57,499 bases of DNA from contig JAPPGK010000051.1 in assembly GCA_028821405.1 (NCBI GenBank), positions 1 through 57,499 on the forward strand. The letters run 5' to 3'. The notes beneath the pieces are model-generated. The model saw nothing but the letters and a program-made list of their open reading frames with translations, was not told the DNA's origin and made no database searches. Shown piece by piece: positions 27,065-36,371 of this stretch. The position numbers and the translations under genes were made by a program. This DNA is from Gammaproteobacteria bacterium. Lineage in GTDB: Bacteria; Pseudomonadota; Gammaproteobacteria; Pseudomonadales; Azotimanducaceae. Each line of letters begins with the position of its first letter. The first letter of the stretch is position 1.

Positions 27065-28669
27065 ATGAACGTAGCACGAACCGCGGCCGAAGTACTGGCC
27101 AAGCACACGACCCTGGAGCTTGAGTGCGTCGACCGCATGTATCTGAACGTTTACGTTCCGGTGCTGCAGACGGGCGCGGGGGCGGCGCACTTCTTCAAGA
27201 AGATGCGCGGCAACCCGGTGCCGTCGTCGGCCTTGATGGCGCCGACGACGCGGGGCTTCGTCGCGGCCATGGAGCGGTACGCGGCGGACGCGGGCGTGGA
27301 CCTGGTGCGGTTCAAGCGGCACGAGCGCAAGGACGACCGCACGCGGGCGTACCTGCGGGAGTTCTCCGGAACGGAGGGCGTGCTGTACATCGGCAAGGCG
27401 CAGGAGAAGGCGCGCGTGCTGCGCACCGAGCGTCGCGAACATCCGGTGTTCGGGCCGTATCCGTGGCTGGTGTCGTCGACGGCGATGGTCAACCACTACT
27501 ACGCGTGCATCGTCGACAAGGACTTCGGGCCGCTGTTCGTGAAGTTCTGCTCGTACTTCCCCTACAACGCCAAGCTGTGCGTCAACGGCCACGAGTACCT
27601 GAAGCGGCAGCTGGCGAAGCGCGGCGTGGCGTTCGAGGCGCTGGACAACGGCGTCCTGAGCTGCGCCGACCCCGCCCTCATGCAACGGCTGGCCGACAAT
27701 CTGACGGCGGCGAGGATCGACGCCCTGCTGCGCAAGTGGCTGGCGCGCCTGCCGCATCCGTTCACCGCCGCCGACCGGGCGGCGGGCATCCGCTACGACG
27801 TCTCCGTGCTGCAGGCGGAGTTCGCCCTCACCCAGGTGTTCGACCGTCCCGTCCAAGGGCGGGTGCTGTTCGAGGAGATCATCCGGGAGAACGTCGACCT
27901 GGGACGCCCCGACCACGTGCAGTTGATCTTCGACCGGCGCGTCAGCCGGCGCACCCCCTCGCGGTATCGCACCCGCGTCATCACCGACGGGGTCATCCCG
28001 TCGCTGCACGTCGACTACAAGCACTCGCGCATCAAGCAGTACCACAAGGAAGGTCGCGCCCTGCGCACCGAGACGGTGGTCAACGACACCTACGACTTCG
28101 ACATCGGCAGACGGCTGCGCAACCTCGAGGATCTCAAGAAGATCGGCTTCGCCGCCAACCGGCGCCTGCTGCGCGTCCAGCGCGTCAGCCACGACTGCCT
28201 CATCGGAGCCAAGGCGTTCGACGATCTGCATCGTCCGCGCGCCGTCGGCGGCCAGCGCGCCTCGGCGCTGCGCTTCGGCGATCCCCGCGCGCGCGCCCTG
28301 CTCGCGGCGCTGCTCGGCTTCGGCATGCTCCCCGACGGCTTCCAGAACCGGGACCTGCGCGGGCGCGTCGCGCCGCTGCTCGGACTCTCCGTCGACGACT
28401 ATGGCCGCGGCCGCATGACCTACGACCTGCGCCGGCTGCGGTTGCGGGGACTGATCGAGAAGATCCCGCTCACCCGCCGCTACCGCGTCACCGACGACGG
28501 CCTGCGGACCGCGCTGTGCTACCACCGCGCCTACGCCCGCGTACTGCGCCCCGCAATGTCCGTCGTGTTCGACGCGCCGCCGCGCTCGGCGTCCCGGCTC
28601 AGCCGCGCCGTCGACTCGTTCGACCGCGAAATACAGCGACTATGGCAGGGTCATATACTCGCCGCGTGA
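27065..28669 (+). CDS. Conserved protein of unknown function (about 530 residues)
   Basis: This 534-residue protein belongs to a widespread uncharacterised family that I recall, often present in several copies per genome in soil and marine bacteria. Its hallmarks are MNVARTAAEVL at the start, ECVDRMYLNVYVP, a central CSYFPYNAKLCVNGHEYLKRQ and HVDYKHSRIKQYHKEGRAL. The C-terminus (RMTYDLRRLRLRGLIEKIP) looks like a winged helix. Multi-copy spread suggests mobility or DNA binding, but no function is established. It lies between two broken genes, as an insertion would. ATG 27065 fits the family start. Confidence 0.7.
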   Translation: MNVARTAAEVLAKHTTLELECVDRMYLNVYVPVLQTGAGAAHFFKKMRGNPVPSSALMAPTTRGFVAAMERYAADAGVDLVRFKRHERKDDRTRAYLREFSGTEGVLYIGKAQEKARVLRTERREHPVFGPYPWLVSSTAMVNHYYACIVDKDFGPLFVKFCSYFPYNAKLCVNGHEYLKRQLAKRGVAFEALDNGVLSCADPALMQRLADNLTAARIDALLRKWLARLPHPFTAADRAAGIRYDVSVLQAEFALTQVFDRPVQGRVLFEEIIRENVDLGRPDHVQLIFDRRVSRRTPSRYRTRVITDGVIPSLHVDYKHSRIKQYHKEGRALRTETVVNDTYDFDIGRRLRNLEDLKKIGFAANRRLLRVQRVSHDCLIGAKAFDDLHRPRAVGGQRASALRFGDPRARALLAALLGFGMLPDGFQNRDLRGRVAPLLGLSVDDYGRGRMTYDLRRLRLRGLIEKIPLTRRYRVTDDGLRTALCYHRAYARVLRPAMSVVFDAPPRSASRLSRAVDSFDREIQRLWQGHILAA

Positions 28670-28690
28670 TATGCAACCCAACCGTCAACA

Positions 28691-31616
28691 TCAGCTCCGC
28701 TCAAGGAATCTAGGTGAGCCGCGCCGATAGGCCCCTGGGAGGTTGGTGGCAGAGCGCGGCGCTAGTCGGCGGCTCTCCGAGCGGATTATGTCCGCGTAGC
28801 GGCTTCGCTCGTTGCTCGCCGCGTTGCGCCGTTCCATCTGCACCGTCGTCTTGATGTAGTCGCCGACCGGGCCGTAGTCGGCCGCCGGAAGTGTGTCGGG
28901 TGGGCTGGGATGCTCCGGGAAGTCGATGAGGATGTCGGCCGGAACAAGCCCAAAACGCTCCGCCGTAGGTACGCCTTCGGCAACTTCCTCGCGCACCGCG
29001 ACGAGTTCGGCAAGGATGGTCGTCGGCTCCCCGTCGGTCGTCTGGCCGCGAAGCGTGATTTCGCAGAAGTGCACGCGATACGGAGCCGATGTGAGGGGGT
29101 CGACGTAGACACCCGTCTGGGCCTCGACGTCCTTCAGGAGTTCGGTCAGCTTTTCGTCGACTGCAGCGTAGACGGGATGGCCGGGACCGAGCAGGACGGC
29201 ATCGAGGTGTTGATCCTGTTCCAGGTGCTCCTTGCAGAAGGTCAGCTTGCGGTAGCTGGGATCGGGCGGACCAAGTCGTCGTACCGAGGCGAGCCGCTCC
29301 GAACGGAGGTCCGCGCGGACATGCTCGATACGCCAGAGTCCATCCGCACGGGCGTCCGTGCGCTGTCCTACCGCCTTGGCGGCGCTTATGAAGTGCGATT
29401 CGACGTAGCGAGGCATAAGCCGACGTTCCTCGGCCTCCAGATTGGCCTGAGCGAATGCCGAGAAGTCCACGTGCCCGCGCGCCAGTGCGATTCCCGTGGC
29501 TTCCTCGTAGCGGTCGAGCAACTCGGGGTCGATGCGGTCGATCGCGTCGAGGTAGTCGTCCAGCCGCCTCGGTTCGTAGGCCACCTCGCGGAGCATGTCG
29601 GGCAGGTTAACCCTGTTGAGCGAGAGCACTTCGCCAACGACGTCGAACACGCGGTCACCGAGTGCCTCCCGCATGAGGTCGAGCTTGCTCAGGAGCCGTT
29701 CGAGAATGCGCCCCTCGATGACGGGCTGGCCGTCCTCCGAGGATGTGGCCACGAAGTTGAACGCGTACACGTCCCGCGTCTGCCCGATGCGATGGATACG
29801 ACCGAGACGCTGTTCGAGACGCGTGGGGTTCCAGGGAAGGTCGTAGTTGATCATCAGGTGGCAGAACTGGAGATTGATGCCTTCGCCCGCTGCCTCCGTC
29901 GCCACGCAGATCTGGCGGCTCGTCCTGAAGTCCTCCTGTGTCTCCTGGCGCTCGCGAGGGTTCATCCCGCCGTGAATCTGACAGGTCGAGTACCCCCAAG
30001 CTTCCAGGTGCTCTTGCAGATAGTCGAGCGTGTCCCGGTGTTCTGTGAAGAGAAGAAGCTTGCCACGTCCGTCCTGGAGTTCGTCGAACTCGGCTCGCTG
30101 GAGGCACTCGCGCAGGGCAACCAGCTTCGAGTCGCGCCCGGTTTCCCTGACGCGTCCAACTCGCGCCACCAGGTCCTCCAGCTCGGCAAACTCCGCCCGC
30201 AACTGGTCCAACTCGGCAGCCGAGGTCGCCTCATCGACAAGGGCATCGCGCGCCGCGTCGTCCAGATCATCCTCGTCCTGCTCGGTGTCGGACAGCCGAC
30301 CTTGCAGTTGCGCGAGCCGGCGTGCGCGCTGAGCAGGGGGGAGAGCGTCGAGTTCGCGGAGCAGATCGTCCAGCTTTTGGCGGCGGCGGCGAAGCGACTG
30401 GTGGATCGCGTGGGTGGAGCTTGCGAGGCGGCGCTGGAACACGGTGCGGGCGAGCGCAACGCTGTTCTTGCGGCGGCCAGTGGCCTGCGGCAGAAACTCG
30501 TTGATGTAGGCGGTTACCGCCTTGTAGATGGTGTACTCGTCCGGTCCGAGGGAAAAGCTGATGGTGTTCACGTGACGATCCGGGAACAGCCGTTGGCCAC
30601 GCATGTCCTTGAGGTCTTCCTTGAGCCGGCGCAGCGACCAGGGGCAGTCGGTCCCGAGTCTCAGGACATCCCGGCGAATGCGCCCGGCCTCTTCGCCAAA
30701 CCGATGCGGCTCTGGAAACAGGTCGCGGTCAAGCAGGCGGATGAAGTGGGCGAACCGGTCGTCGTCCCCGTGGTGCGGGGTGGCGGTCATGAGCAGGAGG
30801 TTGTCGCACTGGTCCGAAAGCCGTTCGGCAAGCTGGTAGCGCTTGGTGCGATCGACTTCGTCGTCGCGGCCAGCGGAACGCTTGGTGTAGGCGCTGCACT
30901 TGTGGGCCTCGTCGATGATGACGAGGTCCCACCGCTGCTGACCCACGCGCTCGCGGACCTCATCCTGCTTGGCGTAGTCGATGGATGCGATGACGTGCCG
31001 TTCCCGCTCCCAGAGGTTCAACAGCTGTTGCTGGTCGTTCGCTGAGTGGATTATCTGGAAGGGTTCGTTGAAGAAGCGCAGCAGCTCGTCCTGCCACTGG
31101 ATGGTCAAGGGTGCGGGAACCAGAATTAGGCAGCGGTCGACGGCTTCTCGCAGCTTCATTTCCTTGATCAGGAGGCCCGCCATGATGGTTTTGCCGGCGC
31201 CGGGATCGTCGGCCAGGAGGAAGCGGAGGCGCGGCTGGGGGAGCATCTTCAGGTAGACCGCCTCTATCTGGTGCGGCAGGGTGCGGATGCCGGATAGGCT
31301 CACCGCGAACTGGCGATCGTAGGCGTAGGCAAGCCGGATGCGCGTGGACTCGACGAGCAGACGCAACCTGCCGGCATCCGCAGGCTTCGGCGGGGGCCGT
31401 TCCGGCTTTCGACTCCGCGCCCAGAATCGCAGCCACCTCGTCGGGTGAGATGACGGCTTCCTCGAGGACGCCATCGGGCAGGCGAACACGGCATTCGTAG
31501 CCTGCCGATCCGTTCGCGCCCAGCGGGCGGACATCTTCGAGCACGACGGGTGCGTCGAAGTGTCCGGTGAGGGACACGCGGCTGCCGATGTGTGCGGCAA
31601 GGGAGTGCTCAGCCAT
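28691..31616 (-). pseudogene. SNF2/superfamily 2 defence helicase, frameshifted and 3'-truncated
   Basis: The start ATG 31616 overlaps the HTH gene by 8 bases. One extra base in the C5/G5 run at 31392-31396 shifts the frame; removing it joins ...ESKAGTAPPKPADAGRLRLLV. Then follow Walker A DDPGAGKTIMAGL, VIIDEAHKCSAYTKR, TATPHHGDDDRFAHF and the helicase C domain (LLFTEHRDTLDYLQE, LEQRLGRIHRIGQT). This is the large helicase type found in DISARM-like and DUF1156/DUF499 defence loci. The last ~25 codons after RYADIIRSES do not fit the family, so the 3' end was lost at the junction with the 27065 gene region. No partner methylase remains. Confidence 0.75.
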
Positions 31617-31851
31617 TCGACGCCCCATCTGCGCTGCTGCGGTCCGATGTGCGGGGCGACCTGGGGGCCGGGATGTCGCCGCCGCGATTCTGGACCCACG
31701 CGTCGATGTGGGAGAGCCTGAATCGGAACAGGCGCCCGACGCGGTGTGCAGGCAGGCCTTGCGTGTCGACCCAGCGATACACCGTGTCCTTGGACACGTG
31801 CAGGTGAGCGGCTACTTCGGGAATCCCGACCCAGGGTTCGTCGGATGCCAT
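31609..31851 (-). CDS. Excisionase-type helix-turn-helix protein
   Basis: This 80-residue protein has a MerR/HTH_17 DNA-binding domain at residues 6-55: WVGIPEVAAHLHVSKDTVYR then WVDTQGLPAHRVGRLFRF and IDAWVQ. A flexible, charged tail follows. Such proteins often precede the large helicase in defence loci and probably regulate it. It overlaps the helicase start by 8 bases, so the two are translationally coupled. Confidence 0.85.
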   Translation of the reverse strand: MASDEPWVGIPEVAAHLHVSKDTVYRWVDTQGLPAHRVGRLFRFRLSHIDAWVQNRGGDIPAPRSPRTSDRSSADGASNG

Positions 31852-32230
31852 GTGCCGAATGCCCTCGATTGAAAGACGAATGCCACGCGTACAAGACTAT
31901 GCGAAAACAGATCATTGCCGTCAATTCCATAGCCACGCGGGTGAATTTTCACATCGGGGGGCGTCGAGGTCTGGTTGGCTGACCGGGTGGTTGTGGGAAA
32001 TTGAGCCCTTGACAGAAACTGTATGCATATACATATTCAGGGTCGGCGACGGTGAAGGATGACGGATGCGGCGCTCGGCGGGGGACGGGAGACATGACCG
32101 ACTCGCTCTGCGTGTCGGATTGCTGGTGCTGTCGTTGCGCGAGAGGCAGGGGTGGCTGGCGTTGTGGCAAGTCCGGCGGCGGCTTCGGGGGGCGCGTGTG
32201 GGTGGTAAAGGACGCATTTCGGCCACGAAC
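31852..32230 (+). promoter_or_regulatory. AT-rich divergent regulatory region
   Basis: The stretch from 31852 to the S24 start at 32393 has no intact gene. It is the most AT-rich spot of the left island. It holds the promoter and LexA-like box listed separately, then degenerate S24-like sequence from 32231. It likely drives the helicase operon to the left and the S24 gene to the right. Confidence 0.45.
32009..32037 (+). promoter_or_regulatory. Sigma70 promoter with overlapping LexA-like operator
   Basis: TTGACA (32009-32014), a 17-base spacer and CATATT (32032-32037). CTGTATGCATATACAT at 32019-32034 sits in the spacer and matches the gammaproteobacterial LexA consensus at 13 of 16 positions. 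It may be repressed by LexA or by the S24 protein downstream. Confidence 0.55.
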
Positions 32231-32345
32231 CTCGTCGAGCGCGTTCTGGACGACGCGATCGAACCCGTGATCCGGTTCCAGGAGATTGCGTCTACGTCGA
32301 TCCCGAAGTGCCGATCGAGTCGGACGGTTGCCGACCACGAGTCGG
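32231..32345 (+). pseudogene. Degenerate first S24/LexA-like domain
   Basis: LVERVLDDAIEPVIR (32231-32275) matches FVERVADDAMAPLLR of the next gene at 9 of 15 positions. In a shifted frame it continues with GDCVYVDPEVPIESDG, parallel to GEYVFIDPDEAAADG. The copy is frameshifted and followed by a stop at 32381. It is the decayed first half of a tandem S24 pair or of a longer repressor. Confidence 0.45.
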
Positions 32346-32392
32346 GGGCGGTGTACGCCCGCGGTGCGTGGCGAGGCACCTAGGCGGCGTCC

Positions 32393-32686
32393 GTGTACGG
32401 CGGGCCGGAGACGTTCGTGGAACGCGTGGCGGACGACGCCATGGCGCCGCTGCTCCGCGCTGGCGAATATGTGTTCATCGACCCGGACGAGGCAGCGGCG
32501 GACGGCCGCCTGGTGGCGGTGCGGGGACACGGTCCGGATAGCGGGGCTCTGGTGCGCAGGCTGTTCGTCGAGAACGGTCGGCGCATCCTCCGCGCGGAGT
32601 GCGCCGGCTGGCCCGCCATCGAACTGACGCGCGACAACGAGGCCATGATCCTGGGCGCGGCGGTATTGCGCGGGGAGGCAATCTAG
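32393..32686 (+). CDS. S24 (LexA/UmuD-like) domain protein lacking catalytic Ser/Lys
   Basis: This 97-residue protein is a stand-alone S24 peptidase fold: VADDAMAPLLRAGEYVFIDP, ADGRLVAVRGHG, GALVRRLF. The usual catalytic Ser (GDSM) is Ala in DDAM and the catalytic Lys (VKRL) is Arg in VRRL, so self-cleavage is not expected. No DNA-binding domain is attached in this frame. The GTG start at 32393 is the first start after an in-frame stop at 32381. It may have been part of a longer repressor, as the upstream degenerate copy suggests. Confidence 0.65.
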   Translation: MYGGPETFVERVADDAMAPLLRAGEYVFIDPDEAAADGRLVAVRGHGPDSGALVRRLFVENGRRILRAECAGWPAIELTRDNEAMILGAAVLRGEAI

Positions 32687-32689
32687 TGA

Positions 32690-33005
32690 TGCGGCAGGGT
32701 CGCAGACTGAATCGCCCGTCGGTCGTTCAGGTTGCGGAAGATGAAGGACCAAATGCGCTTGCGGATGCGTTGCCGCCTCCGCAGGGCGCGATGGTGCGGA
32801 AGGTACGCGCCGACGAACGTGGCTTGCAGCAAGGTGCTAAACGACTGTGGGATCGGGCCGCCGCTGCCCGCGAGACGCGGCGAGCCCTCGTGGTGCGGAA
32901 GCCGGCAATGACGATGGACGTCAAGGCGGGAACGTGGGATCGTTTGGGGGATTTTTCGGAGTTCGTGCATTAATACTAAGTAAATCATGGAGTTAAACTT
33001 GTACA
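32690..33005. other. Island edge, no clear gene
   Basis: The 316 bases between the S24 gene and tRNA-Ser contain only weak frames. The best is a 95-codon plus-strand frame from 32689, just after the S24 stop, Arg/Ala-rich and unsupported. The last 40 bases (around 32970-33003) are AT-rich, as is often seen at attachment sites next to a tRNA 3' end. No integrase is visible. Confidence 0.35.
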
Positions 33006-33096
33006 TGGCGGAGAGGGAGGGATTCGAACCCTCGATGGGTGTTTGGCCCATACTCCCTTAGCAGGGGAGCGCCTTCAGCCGCTCGGCCACCTCTCC
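33006..33096 (-). tRNA. tRNA-Ser(GCU)
   Basis: A 91-nt type II tRNA including an encoded CCA (33006-33008). Acceptor GGAGAGG/CCTCTCC, anticodon stem CTCCC/GGGAG with loop CTGCTAA (anticodon GCU), a long variable arm and GGTTCGAATCC in the T arm. Its 3' end faces the accessory island to the left, the usual target of tRNA-type integrases. Confidence 0.95.
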
Positions 33097-33133
33097 GTGG
33101 CCCGTCGAGTCCGTGTCGGGCCGCGCGTTTGAG

Positions 33134-33210
33134 TGGCGCTCCGAGCAGGATTCGAACCTGCAATCCCCGGCTTCGTAGGCCGATGCCTTATCCAGTTTGG
33201 CCATCGGAGC
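33134..33210 (-). tRNA. tRNA-Arg(ACG)
   Basis: A 77-nt tRNA with encoded CCA (33134-33136). Acceptor GCTCCGA/TCGGAGC, anticodon loop CTACGAA (anticodon ACG, normally inosine-modified) and T arm CAGGTTCGAATCCTG. It lies 37 bases upstream of tRNA-Ser in the same transcript direction. Confidence 0.95.
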
Positions 33211-33390
33211 GCTGCGGCGCGTATCTTAGCCGCAATCGGGGTGCCGGTGCACCGGGAGCTTGTCCGGCCGTGGTGCGGCCCTGGGCCGGCCGATCCGGGT
33301 GAGAGTCGCCCGCCTATTCGCCCATTCGGCTTCGGTCAGGCGGTAGTGAGACGGACGCTCGGAACGCAAACGGGCGCGGGAAGGTGTATA

Positions 33391-35937
33391 GTGGCGTGCT
33401 TTCTCGCTCCGGAACCCGTTTTGAGCCGCCCATTCGGTCGCGCCCGTCTCACCGCCTTCTTCATCACGGCGCTATGCGCCACCTCCCATCCCACCGTTCT
33501 TGCGGACTTCGACACGCGCGGCGAGGATTCGGCGACCACAGAGGACGGTCAGCCGCGGCTGACGCCCGACCCGGTTGCCGAACCGGCCGGGGAGGAAGGA
33601 ACGGAGGCGTCGGTCGCCGTGGCCTACGACCGCCACCCGGGTACCGGCCACGTCCTGCTGACGCGCCTTGACGCGGATTCCCTGATGCGCATCGACGGTC
33701 GCCTGGACGAGCCGGCATGGGCGGGTCTGGAGGTTCACGGCGACTTCCGGCTGATCGATCCCGACACGTTGGCGCCGGCGTCCCTGCCGACCGAGGTGTT
33801 GATTTTCTACACCGAACGGGGTCTCTATGTCGGGGCGCGGATGACGCAGGATCCGGACACCTTGGTCGAGTATCTGAGTGGGCGCGACCAGGGTTTCCTC
33901 AACAGGGACTATTTCTCGTTCACGCTCGATACGTCCGGCGAGGGGCGCTACGGGTTCTGGTTCCAGCTCAACCTGGGCGATGCCAAATCCGACGGTACGA
34001 TCCTGCCGGAGCGCCAGTACGACTTCAGTTGGGACGGCGCGTGGTGGGGCGCCACGGCACGCACCGACACGGGCTGGAGCGCCGAGTTCTTCGTGCCCTG
34101 GTCGCTGGTGAACATGCCCAAGGGCAACGGTACGCGGACGATGGGCATCTTCGCGCAGCGCAAGGTTGCGCATCTCGATGAGAACCATGCATGGCCGCCG
34201 CTGCCGTGGACCAAGCCGAAGTTCATGTCGGAGTTCCAGCAGCTTGCGTTGACCGAGGTCGATCCGCGGCAGCAGTACGGCGTCATCCCCTACGTCTCGG
34301 CGGGCTATGATCGGTTCGGGGACGGCACCTCGCGGCGAGGCGGTGTCGACGTGTTCTGGCGTCCGTCCAGCAACTTCCAGTTGACGAGTACCTTGAATCC
34401 CGACTTCGGCAACGTCGAAGCGGACGACGTGATCATCAACCTGTCGAACTACGAGACGTTCTTCCCGGAGAAGCGGCCGTTCTTCCAGGAAGGACAGGAG
34501 ATCTTCACGACCAACGGCCGCATGTCGGGCGGTCTGACGGCTCTGCATACCCGGCGTATCGGTGGTCCGGCGGTTCGGCCGGGCGTGCCCGAAGGGTTCG
34601 CGCTCTCGCGGACGTCCGTCGGTCGCCCAGCGGATCTGCTAGGGGCCGTGAAGGCGACGGGACAGCAGGGCTCGTTCCGCTATGGCCTGCTCGGGGTCGC
34701 GGAGGACGAGGCGCGGTTTGAGGCCGTCCGGGGCACGGAGTCGGTGACCCTGCTCGAGGATGGCCGCGATTTCGGCGCGCTGCGGGTTCTGTACGAAGAT
34801 TCCAACGGCGGCTACCGGTCGCTGGGTTTCCTTTCCACGGCTGTGCGCCATCCCCGGCGCGAGGCGTACGTCAACGCCGTCGATGGCCGATTCACGAGCG
34901 CCGACGGACGCCTGAGGGCGGCCGGGCAGGTGTTGACGTCGGATACGACCGGCACGGATCAAGACGGTGTCGGCGGGATCTTCGACATTGGGTACACCCC
35001 CCGCCAGGGCCTCTCGCACTACGTGTCGTTCGACGCCTTCGACGACTCGATCCATCTCAGCGACATGGGCTACCTGCGCCGCAACGACTACCGGCGGGCC
35101 GCGTACAGCCTGTGGATCTCCAAGTCCGACCTGCAGCGATTCCGAGAATCGCGGGGCAATTTCCGCGTCTATCGTGGCTGGAACACCAGCGGCGAGACGG
35201 TCGCCGCCAAAGTGTCCTACGACCACCGGTTCACGCTGCACAACCTCACCCAGGTGCGCTTCGAGGTGGAGTACGAACCAGCCCGCTACGACGACCGGGG
35301 CAGTTTCGGCCACGGGTCGTACCGGGTGGAAGACGTGCGCGGGATTGAAGCCCGCTACTACTCGGACTCCGCGCGGCGGTTCTCGTATTCCGTCCGGCAT
35401 AGCATCTCGGACCAGGAGATTGGCCACGGCTACTACCGCCGCAGCCAGGCGCAGGTGCGCTGGCGACCCACGGACCGGATGACCATGGCGATGGCGGTGA
35501 GCTACTCCGACCGGGAAGCGTGGCTCCTGCATCGGAGAAACGGCGTTTTCGCGACATTCGACGCAAAGGGGCTGACACCGTTCGCGACGTTGAGCTATTT
35601 CGTCAATGCCCGTCAGCAGTTGCTGATGGCGTTTCAGTGGGTGGCCATCAATGCCGAAGCGCTGGACCTCTACAGGATTGCCGACACACCGGATTTCCTA
35701 GTGCCCATCGACCGGGAACCCACGGCCCGGGACGACTTCTCGCTCTCCCAGATGAGCCTGCAGCTTCGCTATCGGTGGGAGATCGCGCCGTTGTCGGATC
35801 TGTTCGTCGTCTACCAGAACCGCGCCTCGCTGGCCGGGACCGACAACAGGGGGTTCGGCGACCTGTTCACGGACACCGTCGACGAGACGATCGGCGAGAA
35901 CCTCGCCATCAAGCTGCGCTATCGATTCGGCAGTTGA
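33391..35937 (+). CDS. DUF5916 outer-membrane protein with CBM9-like domain
   Basis: This 848-residue exported protein has a signal peptide (RLTAFFITALCATSHPTVLA, cleavage after VLA). A CBM9-like sugar-binding domain follows (IDGRLDEPAW...DFRLIDPD, residues ~110-270). Then comes the DUF5916 region (NPDFGNVEADDVIINLSNYE, FFPEKRPFFQEGQEIF). The C-terminal half has many aromatic, amphipathic strands and ends in KLRYRFGS, as in an outer-membrane beta-barrel. Substrate unknown. The GTG at 33391 is the start that keeps the signal peptide. It is the first core gene after the tRNAs. Confidence 0.82.
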   Translation: MACFLAPEPVLSRPFGRARLTAFFITALCATSHPTVLADFDTRGEDSATTEDGQPRLTPDPVAEPAGEEGTEASVAVAYDRHPGTGHVLLTRLDADSLMRIDGRLDEPAWAGLEVHGDFRLIDPDTLAPASLPTEVLIFYTERGLYVGARMTQDPDTLVEYLSGRDQGFLNRDYFSFTLDTSGEGRYGFWFQLNLGDAKSDGTILPERQYDFSWDGAWWGATARTDTGWSAEFFVPWSLVNMPKGNGTRTMGIFAQRKVAHLDENHAWPPLPWTKPKFMSEFQQLALTEVDPRQQYGVIPYVSAGYDRFGDGTSRRGGVDVFWRPSSNFQLTSTLNPDFGNVEADDVIINLSNYETFFPEKRPFFQEGQEIFTTNGRMSGGLTALHTRRIGGPAVRPGVPEGFALSRTSVGRPADLLGAVKATGQQGSFRYGLLGVAEDEARFEAVRGTESVTLLEDGRDFGALRVLYEDSNGGYRSLGFLSTAVRHPRREAYVNAVDGRFTSADGRLRAAGQVLTSDTTGTDQDGVGGIFDIGYTPRQGLSHYVSFDAFDDSIHLSDMGYLRRNDYRRAAYSLWISKSDLQRFRESRGNFRVYRGWNTSGETVAAKVSYDHRFTLHNLTQVRFEVEYEPARYDDRGSFGHGSYRVEDVRGIEARYYSDSARRFSYSVRHSISDQEIGHGYYRRSQAQVRWRPTDRMTMAMAVSYSDREAWLLHRRNGVFATFDAKGLTPFATLSYFVNARQQLLMAFQWVAINAEALDLYRIADTPDFLVPIDREPTARDDFSLSQMSLQLRYRWEIAPLSDLFVVYQNRASLAGTDNRGFGDLFTDTVDETIGENLAIKLRYRFGS

Positions 35938-35942
35938 CCGGG

Positions 35943-36371
35943 ATGTCGCTCACGTTCGATCACATCCACCTGATCAGCGCCGACCCGAAGGCTGCGGCGG
36001 CATGGTACGAGGATATCTTGGGCGGCGAGATCGTGGCGGACTACGAGCTGCGCGGGGCGCCCCAGATCAACGTTCGCCTCGGTGGCATGACCGTCATCAT
36101 CAGGGGGCGGCGCCCGGGGGAGGAACCCCTCGCCACTCGCCCCATGACCGACTTCGGTGTCGCGCGGGAGCGTTACTCCAGCCACAACGAATGGGGAACC
36201 GACCACTTCGGCTATACCTACCACGGCGACCTCAGGGCGTTCTGCGAGGCCATCCGCGCCAAGGGAGCGAGCTTTTCCGTGGAACCTTGGCAGTTCTCGG
36301 CCGGCGGCTTGCTTTGCTACGTGGCGGCACCGGACGGGGTCAGCATCGAGATCGTCCAAGCGCGCGGCTAG
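35943..36371 (+). CDS. VOC-family (glyoxalase/dioxygenase-like) protein
   Basis: This 142-residue protein has two beta-alpha-beta-beta-beta repeats of the vicinal oxygen chelate fold. FDHIHLISADPKAAAAWYED starts repeat one with a probable metal His, and GVSIEIVQ at the end supplies the usual Glu. WGTDHFGYTYHGDL starts repeat two. The reaction is unknown; lyases, dioxygenases and resistance proteins share the fold. Only 5 bases separate it from the DUF5916 stop, so the two are probably co-transcribed. Confidence 0.8.
   Translation: MSLTFDHIHLISADPKAAAAWYEDILGGEIVADYELRGAPQINVRLGGMTVIIRGRRPGEEPLATRPMTDFGVARERYSSHNEWGTDHFGYTYHGDLRAFCEAIRAKGASFSVEPWQFSAGGLLCYVAAPDGVSIEIVQARG

Noticed and set aside
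26912-28525. 537-codon minus-strand frame
   Set aside because: Antisense to the conserved unknown protein at 27065, which has recognisable family motifs.
28910-31045. 711-codon plus-strand frame
   Set aside because: Antisense to the helicase, whose motifs are unmistakable on the minus strand.
32683-33051. Minus-strand ORF ending near tRNA-Ser
   Set aside because: Its first codons read through tRNA-Ser (IEGSNPSL is a typical tRNA translation).
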